Assembly (NCBI GenBank): GCA_036924085.1
Contig: JAVGWX010000019.1
Coordinates: forward strand, 13,257,196-13,321,195
Source of the DNA: Ariolimax columbianus
Lineage: Eukaryota; Mollusca; Gastropoda; Stylommatophora; Arionidae
DNA: 64,000 bases
Direction of reading: 5' to 3'
The first letter of the stretch is position 1; every line of letters begins with the position of its first letter. The notes under the pieces were generated by a model. That model had not been told where the DNA came from, did not search any database, and saw nothing but the letters and a program-made list of their open reading frames with translations. Shown in pieces: positions 41,595 to 53,406 of this stretch. Made by a program: the position numbers and the translations under genes.

Positions 41595-42460
41595 ACAGTG
41601 ACACTATCAAGAAGTACAGAAGGGCTAGAGCAGCTACTTTCAGCCGTAAATGGACATTGTAAAGATCAAAACCTGTTTAAAAACATAAATAAAAAACTGA
41701 TAATGACCACCGACAAAACACAATGTCAGTATCAATTTACAGTGGGTGGTGAGGAAATATATCAGGTCACAGATTTTGAATATCTGGGCTCTAGAATTGA
41801 CAAAAATGGCGACTGCTCGAAAGAAATAAGAAGAAGACTAGCTATGGCATTGCAGAGACTGAACAGCCTGAAGAAATTATGGCAGAGCACCAACAAAATG
41901 ATGAAAGTAAAAGTCCTGAGAGGTTGTGTTTTTCCTATGCAGCTTATGGATGTGAATCATGGACGATTACCAAAACTTCCAGACAAAGAATCCAATCCTT
42001 GGAGTCAAAATGTTACAGAAAGATCATCAGAATACCCTAAACAGAGAAAAAGACAAATGTAGACATTCGGCAAGAGTTGAGCATAGAAGAGAACTGGTTT
42101 CTCAATTCCATTTTGGCTAGAAAATGCAAATAGTTTGGTCACATCAAGAGACACAACGGTCTTGAGAGAACGGTGATGGAAGGTATGGTGCCAGGCAAAA
42201 GAAGAAGGGGTAGACCAAGAAGACGATGGCACCAAGATATCAAGGAATGCCTGAGTATGATTGTGGCAGAGGTGTCATTTTGGCAAGGGACCGAGTTTCT
42301 TTCAGACAGATTGTGATGGGAGCGACGTTCTATAAAAGACATGCTACTTCCCTGGGTATGGCTGTGGCGGAGACTGGAGTTTTGGCAAGGGAACGAGTTT
42401 CTTTCAGACGGACTGTGATGGGAGCGAAGTTCTACAAAGGACATGCTACAGGATGATGAT
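41595..42460 (+). pseudogene. RTE-like retrotransposon 3' portion
   Basis: An open piece at 41598-42062 contains D-F-E-Y-L-G-S-R-I-D-K-N-G-D-C-S-K-E-I-R-R-R-L-A-M-A. Further broken frames give L-E-R-T-V-M-E-G-M-V-P-G-K-R-R-R-G-R-P-R-R-R-W-H and F-R-R-T-V-M-G-A. The last roughly 190 bp are internally duplicated (42250-42350 against 42350-42445) and end in a (GAT)n-like tail. Related to 23975-24313. It lies 50 bp downstream of Ig exon b1. Confidence 0.85.
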
Positions 42461-42512
42461 GATCTGTACATGGCGATAAAAATACTTAAAATGAATGCTC
42501 TTAAATACTCAC

Positions 42513-42714
42513 TTGCAGCAATGACATCTTGAAAACGAGAAGATATTTGCTTACTGCCATCGGTTAAAAAGTATTGAACGCCACACTCGTACCTCCCAGC
42601 ATCATCACACGTGGCATCGTTGATATTCAAGACAATTTTCATTGTGTCCCTGTTATTAATACCTGCGTTTTCTCCACTGAAAGTGACATTCCATTGTCTG
42701 CCATCGGGAATTTT
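42513..42714 (-). CDS. Ig-like domain 1, second-half exon (b1)
   Basis: 202-nt exon, acceptor CTGTCTAG ending at 42715 and donor GTGAGTA after 42513; phase 0 in, phase 1 out. It encodes K-I-P-D-G-R-Q-W-N-V-T-F-S-G, then I-V-L-N-I-N-D-A-T-C-D-D-A-G-R-Y-E-C (strand E-F region) and R-F-Q-D-V-I-A-A. Joined in phase with exon a2 downstream, the split codon plus the next exon restores T-S-C-P, so b1-to-a2 splicing is frame-compatible. No premature stops. Confidence 0.87.
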
Positions 42715-42719
42715 CTAGA

Positions 42720-43445
42720 CAGTGGAGGGGTAGATATACTTATAATAAACGTTACATTATCATTTATTTTAATTGTGAAATCAAGACGTCAATACACTCA
42801 GTTATGAAATACAGGTCTTACGTGCTTATCATGTTGATCAAGTCCGTGTCGTTCAGTTCGTGTTATATATTGTATTGGTACATTCTCTATAACTTCATTA
42901 CTTTTGTTTTTCGTCTTTTTTAGCATTTTGCTAAAGTGGGGAGAAAAAGGTGTTGATAAAAAACCAAAGGGTCTCCAGAATATTAGAATCCACAAATAGC
43001 ATTGCGAAAGTAAAGAAAGTAACCCGATTTTGTTATTTAATTTATTTTACTGATAAAACACAACAAGAAATAACAAATGGTATGACTTTTGAAAATCTTA
43101 ACATACACATATTCACGTATATCTCATTCAGGAAGTGGACGTACCACCTTTGAACATTTCCTACGGGGTTGTCTAGTTTTGGCATATTTGTATTGATTAC
43201 TTTTATCTCTTTTATAACACCTGCTTTAGCATGGTGCAAAATGTAGCATTACTATACTCCATCTGGACCAAGGGCGTTTATATTGTCGATAATTAGAATA
43301 TGGACCTAATCTGTATCTTTTGTCATATCAACAAAAATATCATTCTTTTATGCATGTGCCTAGAATACAAGTATCAATATACTTTCATGCGTTTTTAAAT
43401 ACCGCTTTCTGTCTAAACCAATTAATGAATTAAATAGTCTTATTA
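42720..43445. other. intron sequence, nothing recognised
   Basis: AT-rich, without gene, RNA or repeat signal, up to the CR1-like element. Confidence 0.4.
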
Positions 43446-43447
43446 CT

Positions 43448-43837
43448 TTGGTTATAGGATGCTATAGAGGATGTAGTCAAAGGGGAGAGCTGGTGTCGGG
43501 GAAGTGTGAAATAAATAGTGGAAAAGCAAACACTAAAATGATAAAGCAGAAGCAAAAAGAGGAAAACCAACAACATTACAAACAAAAATGTTTTTATGCA
43601 AATATGAGAAACATAGTAAATAAAAGAGAAGAATTGGAACTGTATGTAGAAGAAGAAAAACCAGATCTAATAGGATTAACAGAATCATGGACATATGAGG
43701 AGATTGCAGATAGTGAACTTGAAATTGAGGGATATACAATGTTAAGGAAATATAGGATAGTTGGAGACAAGACTAAGGAAGGTGGCGTTTTATTATACTG
43801 TATAAATTCTGTTAATATAACGATCAAAGATTATTAA
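43448..43837 (+). pseudogene. CR1-like endonuclease, N-terminal part
   Basis: Open for 129 codons; carries the Asn-containing A-N-M-R-N-I-V-N-K block and the catalytic-Glu L-T-E-S-W block, then K-E-G-G-V-L-L-Y. The frame stops at 43837 and later endonuclease motifs are in other frames. Confidence 0.8.
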
Positions 43838-44064
43838 TCAAGTGGTAAGAAAAATGAAAGTGTATGGGAAAGAAATAGAAAGTGGGGGTGAAAAAACAGT
43901 GATTTGAGTGTGCTATAGATGTCCATCGAGTCAAAAAGAGGAAGATGAGGAGCTGATTAGTAGCATAGCAAAGACAAGTGAATGGAAATTATTATTAATG
44001 GGACATTTCAACTTTCCAGAAATAAAATGGGATATAGCAGAAGCTTTTGTAGAGTCAAAACCTT

Positions 44065-46153
44065 TTGTTAAGGTTCATAACTGACAATTTGTTAATTCAA
44101 CATGTAGAAGCAGCCACCAGACGCAAAAACATACTCGACTTAGTTTTTACTATAGAGGAAAATATGATTGAAAACGTTACCGTTGGGGAACTGTTTGGCT
44201 CAAGTGACAATCAAATCATCCGTTGGTATCTTATTGCAGGGAAAGAAGTAAACATAAACACGCGAACATACGATTACTCTAAGGCAGATGTTAAGAGGAT
44301 GAAAGAGGCAGCGAACCAAATAATCTGGACAGATATTGTCGTAGGAACAGATGTTGAACAGGAGTGGGAGAGTTTTAAAACAGTTCTAGAAACGCTAAAA
44401 GAGGAATGTGTTCCATGTAGGCAGGTAAACCCCAAGCGTAAAAAGTGGATAACTAGATTTGAAATGAAATGTAGAAGAGCAAAAAATAAAGCAGGGAAAA
44501 AATACATAGAGGCAGGTAAATCAAACGAAACATATGTAAAATATTTGGACAAGCAAAACATATCTCAGAAAGCGAATAAAACAGCAAAAATAGACTTCGA
44601 AAACTTAATTGCTCAGAGGATCAAGACTGACAGTAAAAGGTTCTTCTCTTATGTTAGAAATAAACAAAGAACGAAAGACAAAGTATGCCCTCTCATAGAC
44701 AGTACAAGGAATATAATAAGTGAGAATAGGGAGGCAGCTAATCTGCTCAATCAGTACTTTGGCACAGTCTTCTCCAAGATCCCAGAGCCTATAGATATTT
44801 TTCAAAGAGATATGGATACAGCGGAATTAAGATCAATCTGTTTTACAGAGGAAAGGGTTTGTAAATAATGGGAGGGGTTGAAAGTGAATAAATGTCAAGG
44901 TCAAGATGGTATTCATCCAAAATTGCTGTATGAAATTAAAGACCAACTAGCAAAACCATTGGCTATATTATGTTCTCAATCATTTACAAAAGGGAATGTT
45001 CCTCGGGATTGGAAAAAAAGGCAAAAAATCAGATCCAGCAAATTATAGACCGGTGAGTTTAACGAGCATAGTCTGTAAATTGTTAGAGTCAATAATCAAA
45101 GAAAACATTGTAATGCATTTAGACAAATTTAATCTAATTAGAAATAGTCAGCATAGGTTTACTAGAGAGAGATCATGCTTAACAAATCTATTAGAATTCA
45201 TGGAGGAGGTTACTAAAATCATAGATAAAGGGGAGCCAGTAGACGTTATTTATCTAGACTTTGCAAAGGCCTTTGATAGAGTACCTCATCAAAGATTATT
45301 TCGAAAGTTAAAATCACATGGAATAGGTGGGGAAGTTGCCAAATGGATTGAAAATTGATTAACGGGAAGAAGGCCGAGGGTGGGCATAAATAAGGAGTAC
45401 TCTGAGTGGTGTGAAGTGAAAAGTGGTGTGCCACAGGGCTCGGTTTTGGGACAAAGTTTGTTCTTTTTATATATAAATGATTTGGACATTGATATGAGAT
45501 CCATGATTGCAAAATTTGCTGATGATAAAAAACTATGCAGTAATGTCTCATCTAAAGCGGAAGTGGATATATTGATGTCGGATTTAGATACAATTCGAGA
45601 ATGGTCTGTAAGCTGGCAAATGGAGTTTAATATAAATAAATGTACATTCATCCACATGGGTAGATCCAAAAATTACAGAATGGGAGAAAACAATATTAGA
45701 AAGATAGATAAAGAAAGGGACCTAGGGGTTCTAATAGATCATACAGGAAAGGTGAGTCAGCAAGTTAAGGTAGCAGTGAAAAAGGCAAATGCAATGTTAG
45801 ATATGATAACAAGAAATATTAAACATAGGAGCAAGGAAGTGATCGTCAAACTGTATAAAGCTTTAGTTACACTTAGATTGGAGTACTGTGTACAGGTGTG
45901 GAGTCCTTATCATAGAGGGGATATAAACATGCTGGAAAGAATACAAAAAAGAGCGACAAAGATGATAGTGGGATTCCAGAATTACAGTTATGAGGAACGA
46001 TTCAGAAAAACCGCCCTACAGTGTCTTGAAGAGAGAATAATTCGTGGTGACTTAATACAGGTTTATAAGATGATCAGAGGAATGGATAAATTAGACTATA
46101 ACAATTTTTTTTTTTTTAAATATGCAGCCACCCACAATAACACGAGGGCATAG
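44065..46153 (+). pseudogene. CR1-like reverse transcriptase region
   Basis: Open pieces 44065-44868, 44996-45358 and 45380-46153 together hold the endonuclease/RT linker, D-P-A-N-Y-R-P-V-S-L-T, Y-L-D-F-A-K-A-F-D-R-V, G-V-P-Q-G-S-V-L-G, F-A-D-D (Lys-Lys follows) and W-Q-M-E-F-N-I-N-K-C. The C-terminal Y-S-Y-E-E-R-F-R-K-T and, in 46122-46307, [13 protein letters not shown] are the CR1 hallmark. A T-run (46105-46117) causes the last frame shift. Confidence 0.88.
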
Positions 46154-46399
46154 CTTCAAGCTGACTAAAGAGAGATCCAGATTATATATTAGGAAATATT
46201 TTTTTAGTCAGAGAGTGGTGTCTGCTTGGAATGCATTGCCAGGGGAGGTAGTGGAGGCAGGGACAGTTAATGCATTTAAGAATAAATTGGATGCGCATAG
46301 CTTTTAGAGCAAGGTTATGTAAATGTAACTGGTTGTATACAGACTCTGCACGGTCTTCTAAACCAGTATAAAGACATTAAGTTTAGTTAAGTTCTTCTC

Positions 46400-47735
46400 T
46401 ATGTTCGCGTGTAAGTTCATGTTAAGCTATTTATTTTGGGTAAAATATGCTATGAACACTTCTCAGTCTTCGTTAAGTGTTGTACCAGAATCTCTAATGT
46501 GCTTTTTTAATTCCCATTTTGGCTTTAAACTTGTTTTGCATCATACATGATAACCCTGTTCATGTTTCTTCTTTTGTTGTTGTTGTTGTTGGATGTCCAC
46601 AATTCGTAAATTTACTCTTTTGTGCACCCTGAAGAGGACGGTAAGTGATGAGCTGTAGTAGATTTCCTCTTATCCCGAGCATGCTGATAAAGGTGGATCG
46701 CGGTCATCCGGCCGATTGTAATACGCTTGGCTTCATCTGCGTGACACTCACTACTACGGGCATGACATCGATACACATCTCGTCTGACGGGCAGCCTTGA
46801 AAACACCCCGTTTCCAGGAACGCTACATGGAAGAGAGATATTGGTCGTGGTCAGTATTTTGTGCCTGACCCTGACGTGGTGTCTTGGTCAGTATGTTGAG
46901 ACTGACTGGAATAGAGTCTCAGTTCCCCTTCCTGCTTTTGTTGTTGCCTAGAAATATATCTTCATTTAAAAAAACAAAAACGACATAGCTATCGTCCATA
47001 GTCCGTGTTTTCCGTCACACTGTTGTCTCCTTCCACATGCCTTATCGTTCTACCGTAATGGTGGATGTCAAGATAACCGTGTTCGTTTTTTTTTCGAAAT
47101 GAATACGGTACGTAGAGGACTGTCATTATCCCATGCTTCCAATATAATGCAGTGTATAAAACAAAACAGCAGCACCAAAACGAGGCCATGGCGTGGACTA
47201 CCCCACTTGGAAGTGACGTTGCCAATCGTTGTAAATCAGCGCTTCATTTTCTACATGGAAATATCATGGGTTTTATGAGTACAGAGTGGACACTGATACT
47301 ACTCCTCGGACTCAAGCTTATCTTAACAATGTGCCAGCTCATTCTTAATTCATTCGTAATGTTTTTATTGTCATTTAAAACATGTGTAGCTATTTTCGAT
47401 TTTTGGTTATATGCTTATTCGTTTTTTCGATGTGCTTAGGATATAGATTTTGGTAATGAAACATTGGGGGTCAGTCACGCATTGAATATCACACGGATAT
47501 TGGATATTGGATATTGACAAGGGCGGGTAACCAGTAAACTACTGTCTTCTGTTTTGATTTCGCGACATGTTAAGGCAAGGGATGGATTTATACCTCGTGA
47601 TAGCACAAAGCACGGGCTGAAATATAGTTACTATGTGTTTCTCACGCAGCATGGTCCGTCTCTCGGTTTGTCTTGATTACTCCATGGGAGAGGTGACGAC
47701 AATACATTTAGAGCAAGGCATGCTGCGAAGCTGGT
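46400..47735. other. unassigned intron sequence
   Basis: Only a short (GTT)n run near 46573 was noted. The small open frames have no recognisable motif. Confidence 0.4.
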
Positions 47736-47738
47736 GGA

Positions 47739-48046
47739 TTTTCAAGATACTAAAGGATGTAGTCACGGAAAGCACCATGTTGATCGTTAGACGATTTTAA
47801 GCAATATTTAATTTGTACTGATCTGCCGTTTTCGTATATTACAATTTTCAATTTCTAAGTTTAGAACACGAACATTTTATTAGTGTCTAATTTCTAAAAA
47901 AGCATTTATCCTGACAATGTTACAATAATGTTATAATAAAGCAAACGTTTTCAGATATTGTCACACAAACGTATAGAGAATCCAATTATTAGGTTAATCT
48001 AGAATCTGTTTGAAAATAAAGAAGCGGTTTTGTCATTAAATAAAGC
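47739..48046. repeat. dispersed 305-bp repeat, copy 1
   Basis: About 95% identical by eye to 60578-60882, from TTTTCAAGATACTAAA to GTCATTAAATAA. No terminal inverted repeat, tail or coding region. The sharp ends suggest a non-autonomous mobile element or a recent segmental copy. Confidence 0.9.
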
Positions 48047-48056
48047 AATGATCTAT

Positions 48057-48073
48057 CTTTCTTTCTCTCTCTC

Positions 48074-48118
<45 letters not shown>

Positions 48119-48126
48119 ATATATAT
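48057..48126. repeat. (TC)n then (TA)n microsatellite
   Basis: CTCT repeats to about 48112, then TATATATATA. Confidence 0.95.
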
Positions 48127-48189
48127 GGATACATATAGTCGCATGTGCTGGGCGGCGTTCTCGTCCTTAAAGACTTTAGACTATACCCT

Positions 48190-48360
48190 TGATCAGAGTC
48201 TGTCCCTCCCCACTAAACTCCACAGTTCTACCTGCAATGTGTTATGCCGCGGAAATATGGACGTTAACAAAAGAAATGAAGTCAAAACTCAAAGTAACCC
48301 ATGCCTCCTTAGAAAGACGTATAATTGGTCTCACTACCACAAGAGTTTGAAAGGTCTTCA
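48190..48360 (+). pseudogene. RTE-like fragment (post-RT region)
   Basis: The third plus frame reads L-P-A-M-C-Y-A-A-E-I-W-T-L-T-K-E-M-K and H-A-S-L-E-R-R-I-I-G-L-T, a conserved region after the RT domain. The same A-S-L-E-R-R-x-I-G-L-T block begins the minus-strand fragment at 59430-59830. Confidence 0.75.
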
Positions 48361-48814
48361 CAGCATATATGTGTAAATGTGTATGGATGTGTCGATGCAC
48401 ACACATGTAGACGGAATACAAAAAAAAGATATGGGCATTAATGAATAAGCAATAATAATAAGAATGTGTTTAAGAAAGATAAATGGATTTAAAATAAAGC
48501 TGAATGAGAAGGCAACCATATGCAAACGAATGGAAGATATCCAAACAGGAGAGACAACGTTATTGGAAATCTCCTTCGGGTGTTGCCTGAAACGGGCAAG
48601 AAGTGCAAGGCAAGTTCCACGTGTATTTCATACTGCAGCTGATACGAGTTATAGTGTAGGTAAGGTTATGTGAGTTGCAGGTGAGCCCATCTGTTTTCGT
48701 CAAAACGGACAATGGAAAATCCACTTAATGTGTTTCGCAAACATAGGTACTAGTTACGCAACCACGTTTATTTTCACACGACATTGACCTGAGTGTTACA
48801 TAACGTGAGTTTTA

Positions 48815-49670
48815 AGTTCAGTTCAGTTCATCCCGTAACCCATCAGGTCGTTGGGGCACACATGAAGATACTCCCAAAATCCCACCCCATCCCTCTCTGT
48901 CTGTCGCCGCCTGTCGTATCTCACCGGGACCAAGGCCTGACCACTCAGTGATGTTGTCCACCCATCTCTTCCTTGGACGTCCTCGCCCTCTCTGTCCCGG
49001 TACGGACCCAAAGAGTATCGAGTTGGTAATTCCGTTGTATCTCGCGACGTGCCCGCACCAGGCCATATTTTGTCTTTTGATAGCTGTGAACAGATCTTCA
49101 AAAGTACCAATAGCGTCTTCAACTCGCTGACACATTTCTACGTTCGTGACACGATCTTTATATGTAACATTTAGGAGTTTTCTATAGCACCTCATTTCCA
49201 TTGCATTTATCCTGCCCTGTATATCTGCTGTAATAGTCCAGGTCTCGCAGGCATACAGAAATATTGATAGCACCAAAGAGCGCATTAGTCTAACTTTTAT
49301 GCCGAGGGCGAGCCGCTTGTCTTACCATATAGGTTTCAGCCGAGTCAGCGCCGCTGTTGTTTGTGCTATTCTTGCAATTACCTCTGGCTTCGATCCCTCT
49401 TCACTGATCAATAATCCCTGATATTTGAAACGTTTTACCACCTCAAGTTCCTGCCCATTTGCCTCTATTACAGATTAAAACCCTGCTAAGTTATTGGTTA
49501 TGAGCTTTGTTTTATCTGCATTTATTTCCATACCAAAACTCAGGGCCGCTCTATCCAAGATACCAATCAACTCGTGGTGTTCCCTTTCTGTGCCTGACAA
49601 TACATCAATATCATCAGCAAATCGGAAGTTTGTGAGTTTTGAGTCCTCTTAAAACATGTAACTCCGGTTT
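48815..49670 (-). pseudogene. RTE-like retrotransposon, RT C-terminus to 3' end, (TGAAC)n tail
   Basis: Minus strand: F-R-F-A-D-D-I-D (about 49625, RT catalytic motif), G-M-E-I-N-A-D-K-T-K, then the open frame 49285-48818 with L-S-I-F-L-Y-A-C-E-T-W-T-I, E-M-R-C-Y-R-K-L-L-N-V-T-Y-K-D-R-V-T-N, W-C-G-H-V-A-R, G-R-P-R-K-R-W-V-D-N-I and C-V-P-Q-R-P-D. The tail is GTTCA repeats at 48816-48830. One stop lies at about 49475 and one at about 49323. 5'-truncated at about 49670. Confidence 0.88.
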
Positions 49671-49689
49671 TTATCTCATAAGTAAACCA

Positions 49690-50112
49690 TCAGAGAACGG
49701 TCAGGAAATACAACCCATGACAACGATCTGCATGTAATGATATATCGATGGCGCAACAAGATCTCACGAACAGATGAGATGTGAAAGCGCACATCAGAAA
49801 AGACGATGATATATAAGTTCGTTTTGCATTAGTTATAGTTTATCTACATTATGTGTGTTGTTGTATGCGTACCTGGATTGATTTGCTCTTATGCAACACT
49901 TGAATACATGATTTACATATACTGTTCAACGATATAACATTTCTCGCTCATAAACCTCTAACATGGCACAGTCTACAGAGCACAATACTCCTGCAAACTT
50001 AGCTCACATTTTGAAATCGTGAATTTGGACTTAGGATGTCAAAGAAAAATACACGCGAAGTAAATAATTCGAGATATAACTTAAATACATATTAAAAGAA
50101 AGAGCATCCTAC
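49690..50112. other. intron sequence downstream of Ig exon a1
   Basis: AT-rich; nothing recognised. Confidence 0.4.
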
Positions 50113-50330
50113 CGTGTAGCAAGATTCTCCACCTGTTGAAAATTCAGATGTTCGATATATAGCAATATAATCGTGGCTGCTGCGTCCTTCCATAATTTTG
50201 GCAATATACACAGTGCGTGTGCTATGGAAATTATTGTCTCTAATAAACACACGATTTGCCTCACAGATAATAGATAATTTCTGCCCATCTTCGATTTCAT
50301 TTGAGGTTGTGATTGGTTGTGGACAACTCA
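50113..50330 (-). CDS. Ig-like domain 1, first-half exon (a1)
   Basis: 218-nt exon, identical in length to a2. Acceptor CTCAACAG ends at 50331; donor GTAGGA follows 50113. Phase 1 in, phase 0 out. It encodes S-C-P-Q-P-I-T-T, E-D-G-Q-K-L-S-I-I-C-E-A-N-R-V (strand B Cys), and ends G-G-E-S-C-Y-T with one extra Cys not present in a2. Together with b1 it makes an Ig-like domain of about 140 residues. Exons further upstream on the minus strand (signal peptide or more domains) were not found in this window, which may reflect the large 18S/Family A insertion at 51186-58564 and the window edge. Confidence 0.87.
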
Positions 50331-50344
50331 CTGTTGAGATCAAT

Positions 50345-51172
50345 GAAACAACTCAGAATACACAATCTTAAGAATGCACATGGGACACTCACTTTTTTTT
50401 TACATAATTGGTACTTGTAAAGCATTACAAAAACTAAACCCTTACCTTCCACATCTAAATATTTTGTCTCGCTTATCCCATAACTCTAAGAGGTTGTAGC
50501 GGCATCACATATCATTACTGCTTTTTCAGCATGTGAGTGATGTGTCTTGGACATGTTTCAAACTAGGCGGGGGCCCGACCTTCTCCTGTCGGAACGATCA
50601 TGAATCATTCAGGTAAGTGTTCTTTGTTTCCTATTTTTTGTGTTGCTATCTGTTTTGTTTTCTTAAGGGTATTCGAATGTCTAGTTTAACAAGAATTCCG
50701 AGGCCAGAGAGTTTATGTAAATCCACCATTACATATAACTCAAATAAACAAACGCTTTTAAACTAGCAAGAAAGCAAAAAGAAGTGCACAAGGATAACTG
50801 TTAATTTTCAAAAATGTAATCAGCAGTACGTCATATTATATTTGTAATTTATATTAAACATCTCTAATATTATAGAATTATAGAAGATCAGGGAAATAGA
50901 AGAAAGTCGAATATTGAAAGGTTGCTCATAATCGGAATGTTCCAGAAAGAATCTTCTGCTGGAGCTGCTGGGGGAAACTATCACAACATAGTTTTCCACC
51001 CGAGTAAAGTTTCTTATGGTACAATCGGTTTTTGTTCATAAACACATGTGGGTCCTTATTGTGTAAAGTTGACTGTTTACATACAATGATTATGGCTGAG
51101 CAATGATCGTAGGAAACAACATAAACAATGCTCATATATATTATATCGGAAGAAAACCATCAGAGTAGAGAT
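50345..51172. other. unassigned sequence upstream of Ig exon a1
   Basis: AT-rich, no motif; ends at the left copy of the 13-bp repeat that borders the rDNA block. Confidence 0.4.
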
Positions 51173-51185
51173 GAATGCAAAAGCA
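51173..51185. repeat. left copy of 13-bp repeat flanking the rDNA-Family A block
   Basis: GAATGCAAAAGCA, repeated at 58565-58577 directly after the (GAA)n tail of Family A copy 3. The first GAA of the right copy could belong to the tail, which leaves 10-11 unambiguous bases. The same 13-mer also occurs at 30851-30863, so chance is not fully excluded. Confidence 0.65.
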
Positions 51186-51818
51186 ATCTGGGGTAGTTGT
51201 CTCGCCGCAGCGACTCAATTTCAACCAGTGTTCGTAAAGCGATCTCAGTCCCGCCAGGCAGAGCGATAGCGCGAGCTTGCGGAAAACGCTCGCCTGCCTT
51301 TCCCCGTAGAGCGAATTGGGTGCGGTTTGTTGTAGCGGCTCCTCCACCGAGGTGCGCTCGTCTGGTCCGTATCAGGAAACGTGGTCCGTCCGTGGTGATT
51401 TATCTAAGGCTTATAGCAGAGCTCGACAGTACGTCTCGCTGGTGGTCCGACTCTCGCAAAGAGCTTGTGACCGGCAAATGGAAAGCAGGAATCGTGCCTC
51501 GAGGCCCTGCGTTCTCCTACGGAGAAGGGCAAGCCGGCAGGCCAAATTGTCTCTAGTCCCAGTGAAATTCATCGCCGAGGTCGTTGGGATCCGTTCTGCA
51601 CAGAGCGCTGCCATACCTCCTCGAGCGAGCCCGGTCGGTCGGTCGTCTGGGGCGTGTGGGAGGCTCCTGTCAGGCGGTCCTAGGTCGACGGAGTGAGGGA
51701 CGGGTGGAACAACCGTCCGTCCGTACCGTCAGTCGGTCCCTGCGGCCGTCCCAGTGAGGCTTTTTACACACCCTTCCTCCGCCGACCGGTGTGTGCTGTA
51801 CGTACGTCTCCGACATAT
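51186..51818 (+). other. 5' external transcribed spacer-like rDNA
   Basis: Composition changes abruptly from AT-rich to GC-rich at about 51186 and stays so up to the 18S start. CGGTCGGTCGGTCG and GTCCGTCCGTACCGTC-type low-complexity runs are typical of ETS. Its position directly 5' of 18S supports the identification. If the block is a retroinsertion of a transcript, 51186 would lie at or near the Pol I start (inference). Confidence 0.75.
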
Positions 51819-52984
51819 ATCTGGTTGATCCTGCCAGTAGTCATATGCTTGTCTCAAAGTTTAAGCCATGCATGTCTAAGTTCACACTGTCTCACGGTGA
51901 AACCGCGAATGGCTCATTAAATCAGTCGAGGTTCCTTAGATGACACGATCCTACTTGGATAACTGTGGCAATTCTAGAGCTAATACATGCTTACCAAGCT
52001 CCGACCCTCGCGGAAAGAGCGCTTTTATTAGTTCAAAACCAATCGTCGTTTCCCCTCGCGGGGTTGCGGCGTCCCCACTGGTGACTCTGGATAACTTTGT
52101 GCTGATCGCATGGCCTCATGTGCCGGCGACGCATCTTTCAAATGTCTGCCCTATCAAATGTCGATGGTACGTGACATGCCTACCATGTTTGTAACGGGTA
52201 ACGGGGAATCAGGGTTCGATTCCGGAGAGGGAGCATGAGAAACGGCTACCACATCCAAGGGTGGCAGCAGGCGCGCAACTTACCCATTCCCGGCACGGGT
52301 AGGTAGTGACGAAAAATAACAATACGGGACTCTTTCGAGGCCCCGTAATTGGAATGAGTACACTTTAAACCCTTTAACCAGGATCTATTGGAGGGCAAGT
52401 CTGGTGCCAGCAGCCGCGGTAATTCCAGCTCCAATAGCGTATATTAAAGTTGTTGCAGTTAAAAACCTCGTAGTTGGATCTCAGGCGCAGGCGGGCGGTC
52501 CGGCTCGCGCCAGTTCACTGCCCGTTGTCTCCTGCCCTACCGTCTACCGGCTCTCTCCCACTGGTGCTCTTCGCTGAGCGTCCTGGGTGGCCGGCGCGTT
52601 TATTTTGAAAAAATTAGAGTGTTTAAAGCAGGCCTCGGCTGCCTGAATAATGGTGCATGGAATAATGGAATAGGACCTCGGTTCTATTTTGTTGGTTTTC
52701 GGAACTGGAGGTAATGATTAACAGGGACAAACGGGGGCATTCGTATTGCGGCGTTAGAGGTGAAATTCTTGGATCGCCGCAAGACGAGCTACTGCGAAAG
52801 CATTTGTCAAGAATGTTTTCATTAATCAAGAACGAAAGTCAGAGGCGCGAAGACGATCAGATACCGTCGTAGTTCTGACCATAAACGATGCCGACCAGCG
52901 ATCCGCAGGAGTTGCCTCGCTGACTCTGCGGGCAGCTTCCGGGAAACCAAAGTGTTTGGGTTCTGGGTGAAGTATGGTTGCAAA

Positions 52985-53033
<49 letters not shown>

Positions 53034-53080
53034 GCGGCTTAATTTGACTCAACACGGCCAACACTGAAATGATTGACATG
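51819..53080 (+). rRNA. 18S rRNA, 5' two-thirds (truncated pseudogene)
   Basis: Starts with CTGGTTGATCCTGCCAGTAG and runs colinearly through CGGCTACCACATCC, CAGCAGCCGCGGTAATTCCA, a lophotrochozoan-like V4, GAGGTGAAATTCTTGGAT and GGAATTGACGGAAGGGCACC. Similarity stops about 30-80 nt after TTTGACTCAACACGG, with the usual GAAACCTCACC missing. About 1.25 kb of a normal 1.8 kb is present. Substitutions in normally invariant places (for example CCAAGGGTGGCAGCAGG for CCAAGGAAGGCAGCAGG) suggest a pseudogene. No 5.8S or 28S follows. Confidence 0.95.
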
Positions 53081-53372
53081 CCGAGGCCACTTTTCTGGGG
53101 TCTAATATGGAACCGGTGCTGGATTTAGACCCTCAGAAATCTGGGGTTATGCCCCCTGTGGCTCGGTTGGTCTGCATCGAGTGTTCTGACAAAGGAATTG
53201 GCGGAAGAGCACTATCAGGAGTGGAGCCTGAGGCTTAAATTAACTTAACACACCAATACTGTAAAATGTCTGTTAAAAAGAGAGCACCTTCGTGGGGTCT
53301 AATAGTGAACATGTGCTGGAATTAGACCCTCGAAAATCTGGGGCTACCCTCTAAGTAAATTGATTGTCTCGC

Positions 53373-53406
<34 letters not shown>

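Larger units (their letters stand above)
43448..46393 (+). mobile_element. CR1-like non-LTR retrotransposon, nearly full ORF2, inactive
   Basis: The most complete CR1-like copy here. Order: start of the endonuclease (C-F-Y-A-N-M-R-N-I-V-N-K-R-E-E-L; L-I-G-L-T-E-S-W), broken endonuclease remainder (44000-44130), a long linker, RT and C-terminal region, and a 3' UTR ending TTAAGTTTAGTTAAGTTC, an (AAGTT)-type tail typical of CR1. Frameshifts or stops occur near 43837, 43905-44065, 44866 and 45015, and a TGA at 45356. No target duplication was found. Confidence 0.9.

Noticed and set aside
51197..52194. Open frames in the ETS/18S region as coding genes
   Set aside because: Sequence is rRNA-related; frames are incidental in GC-rich DNA.
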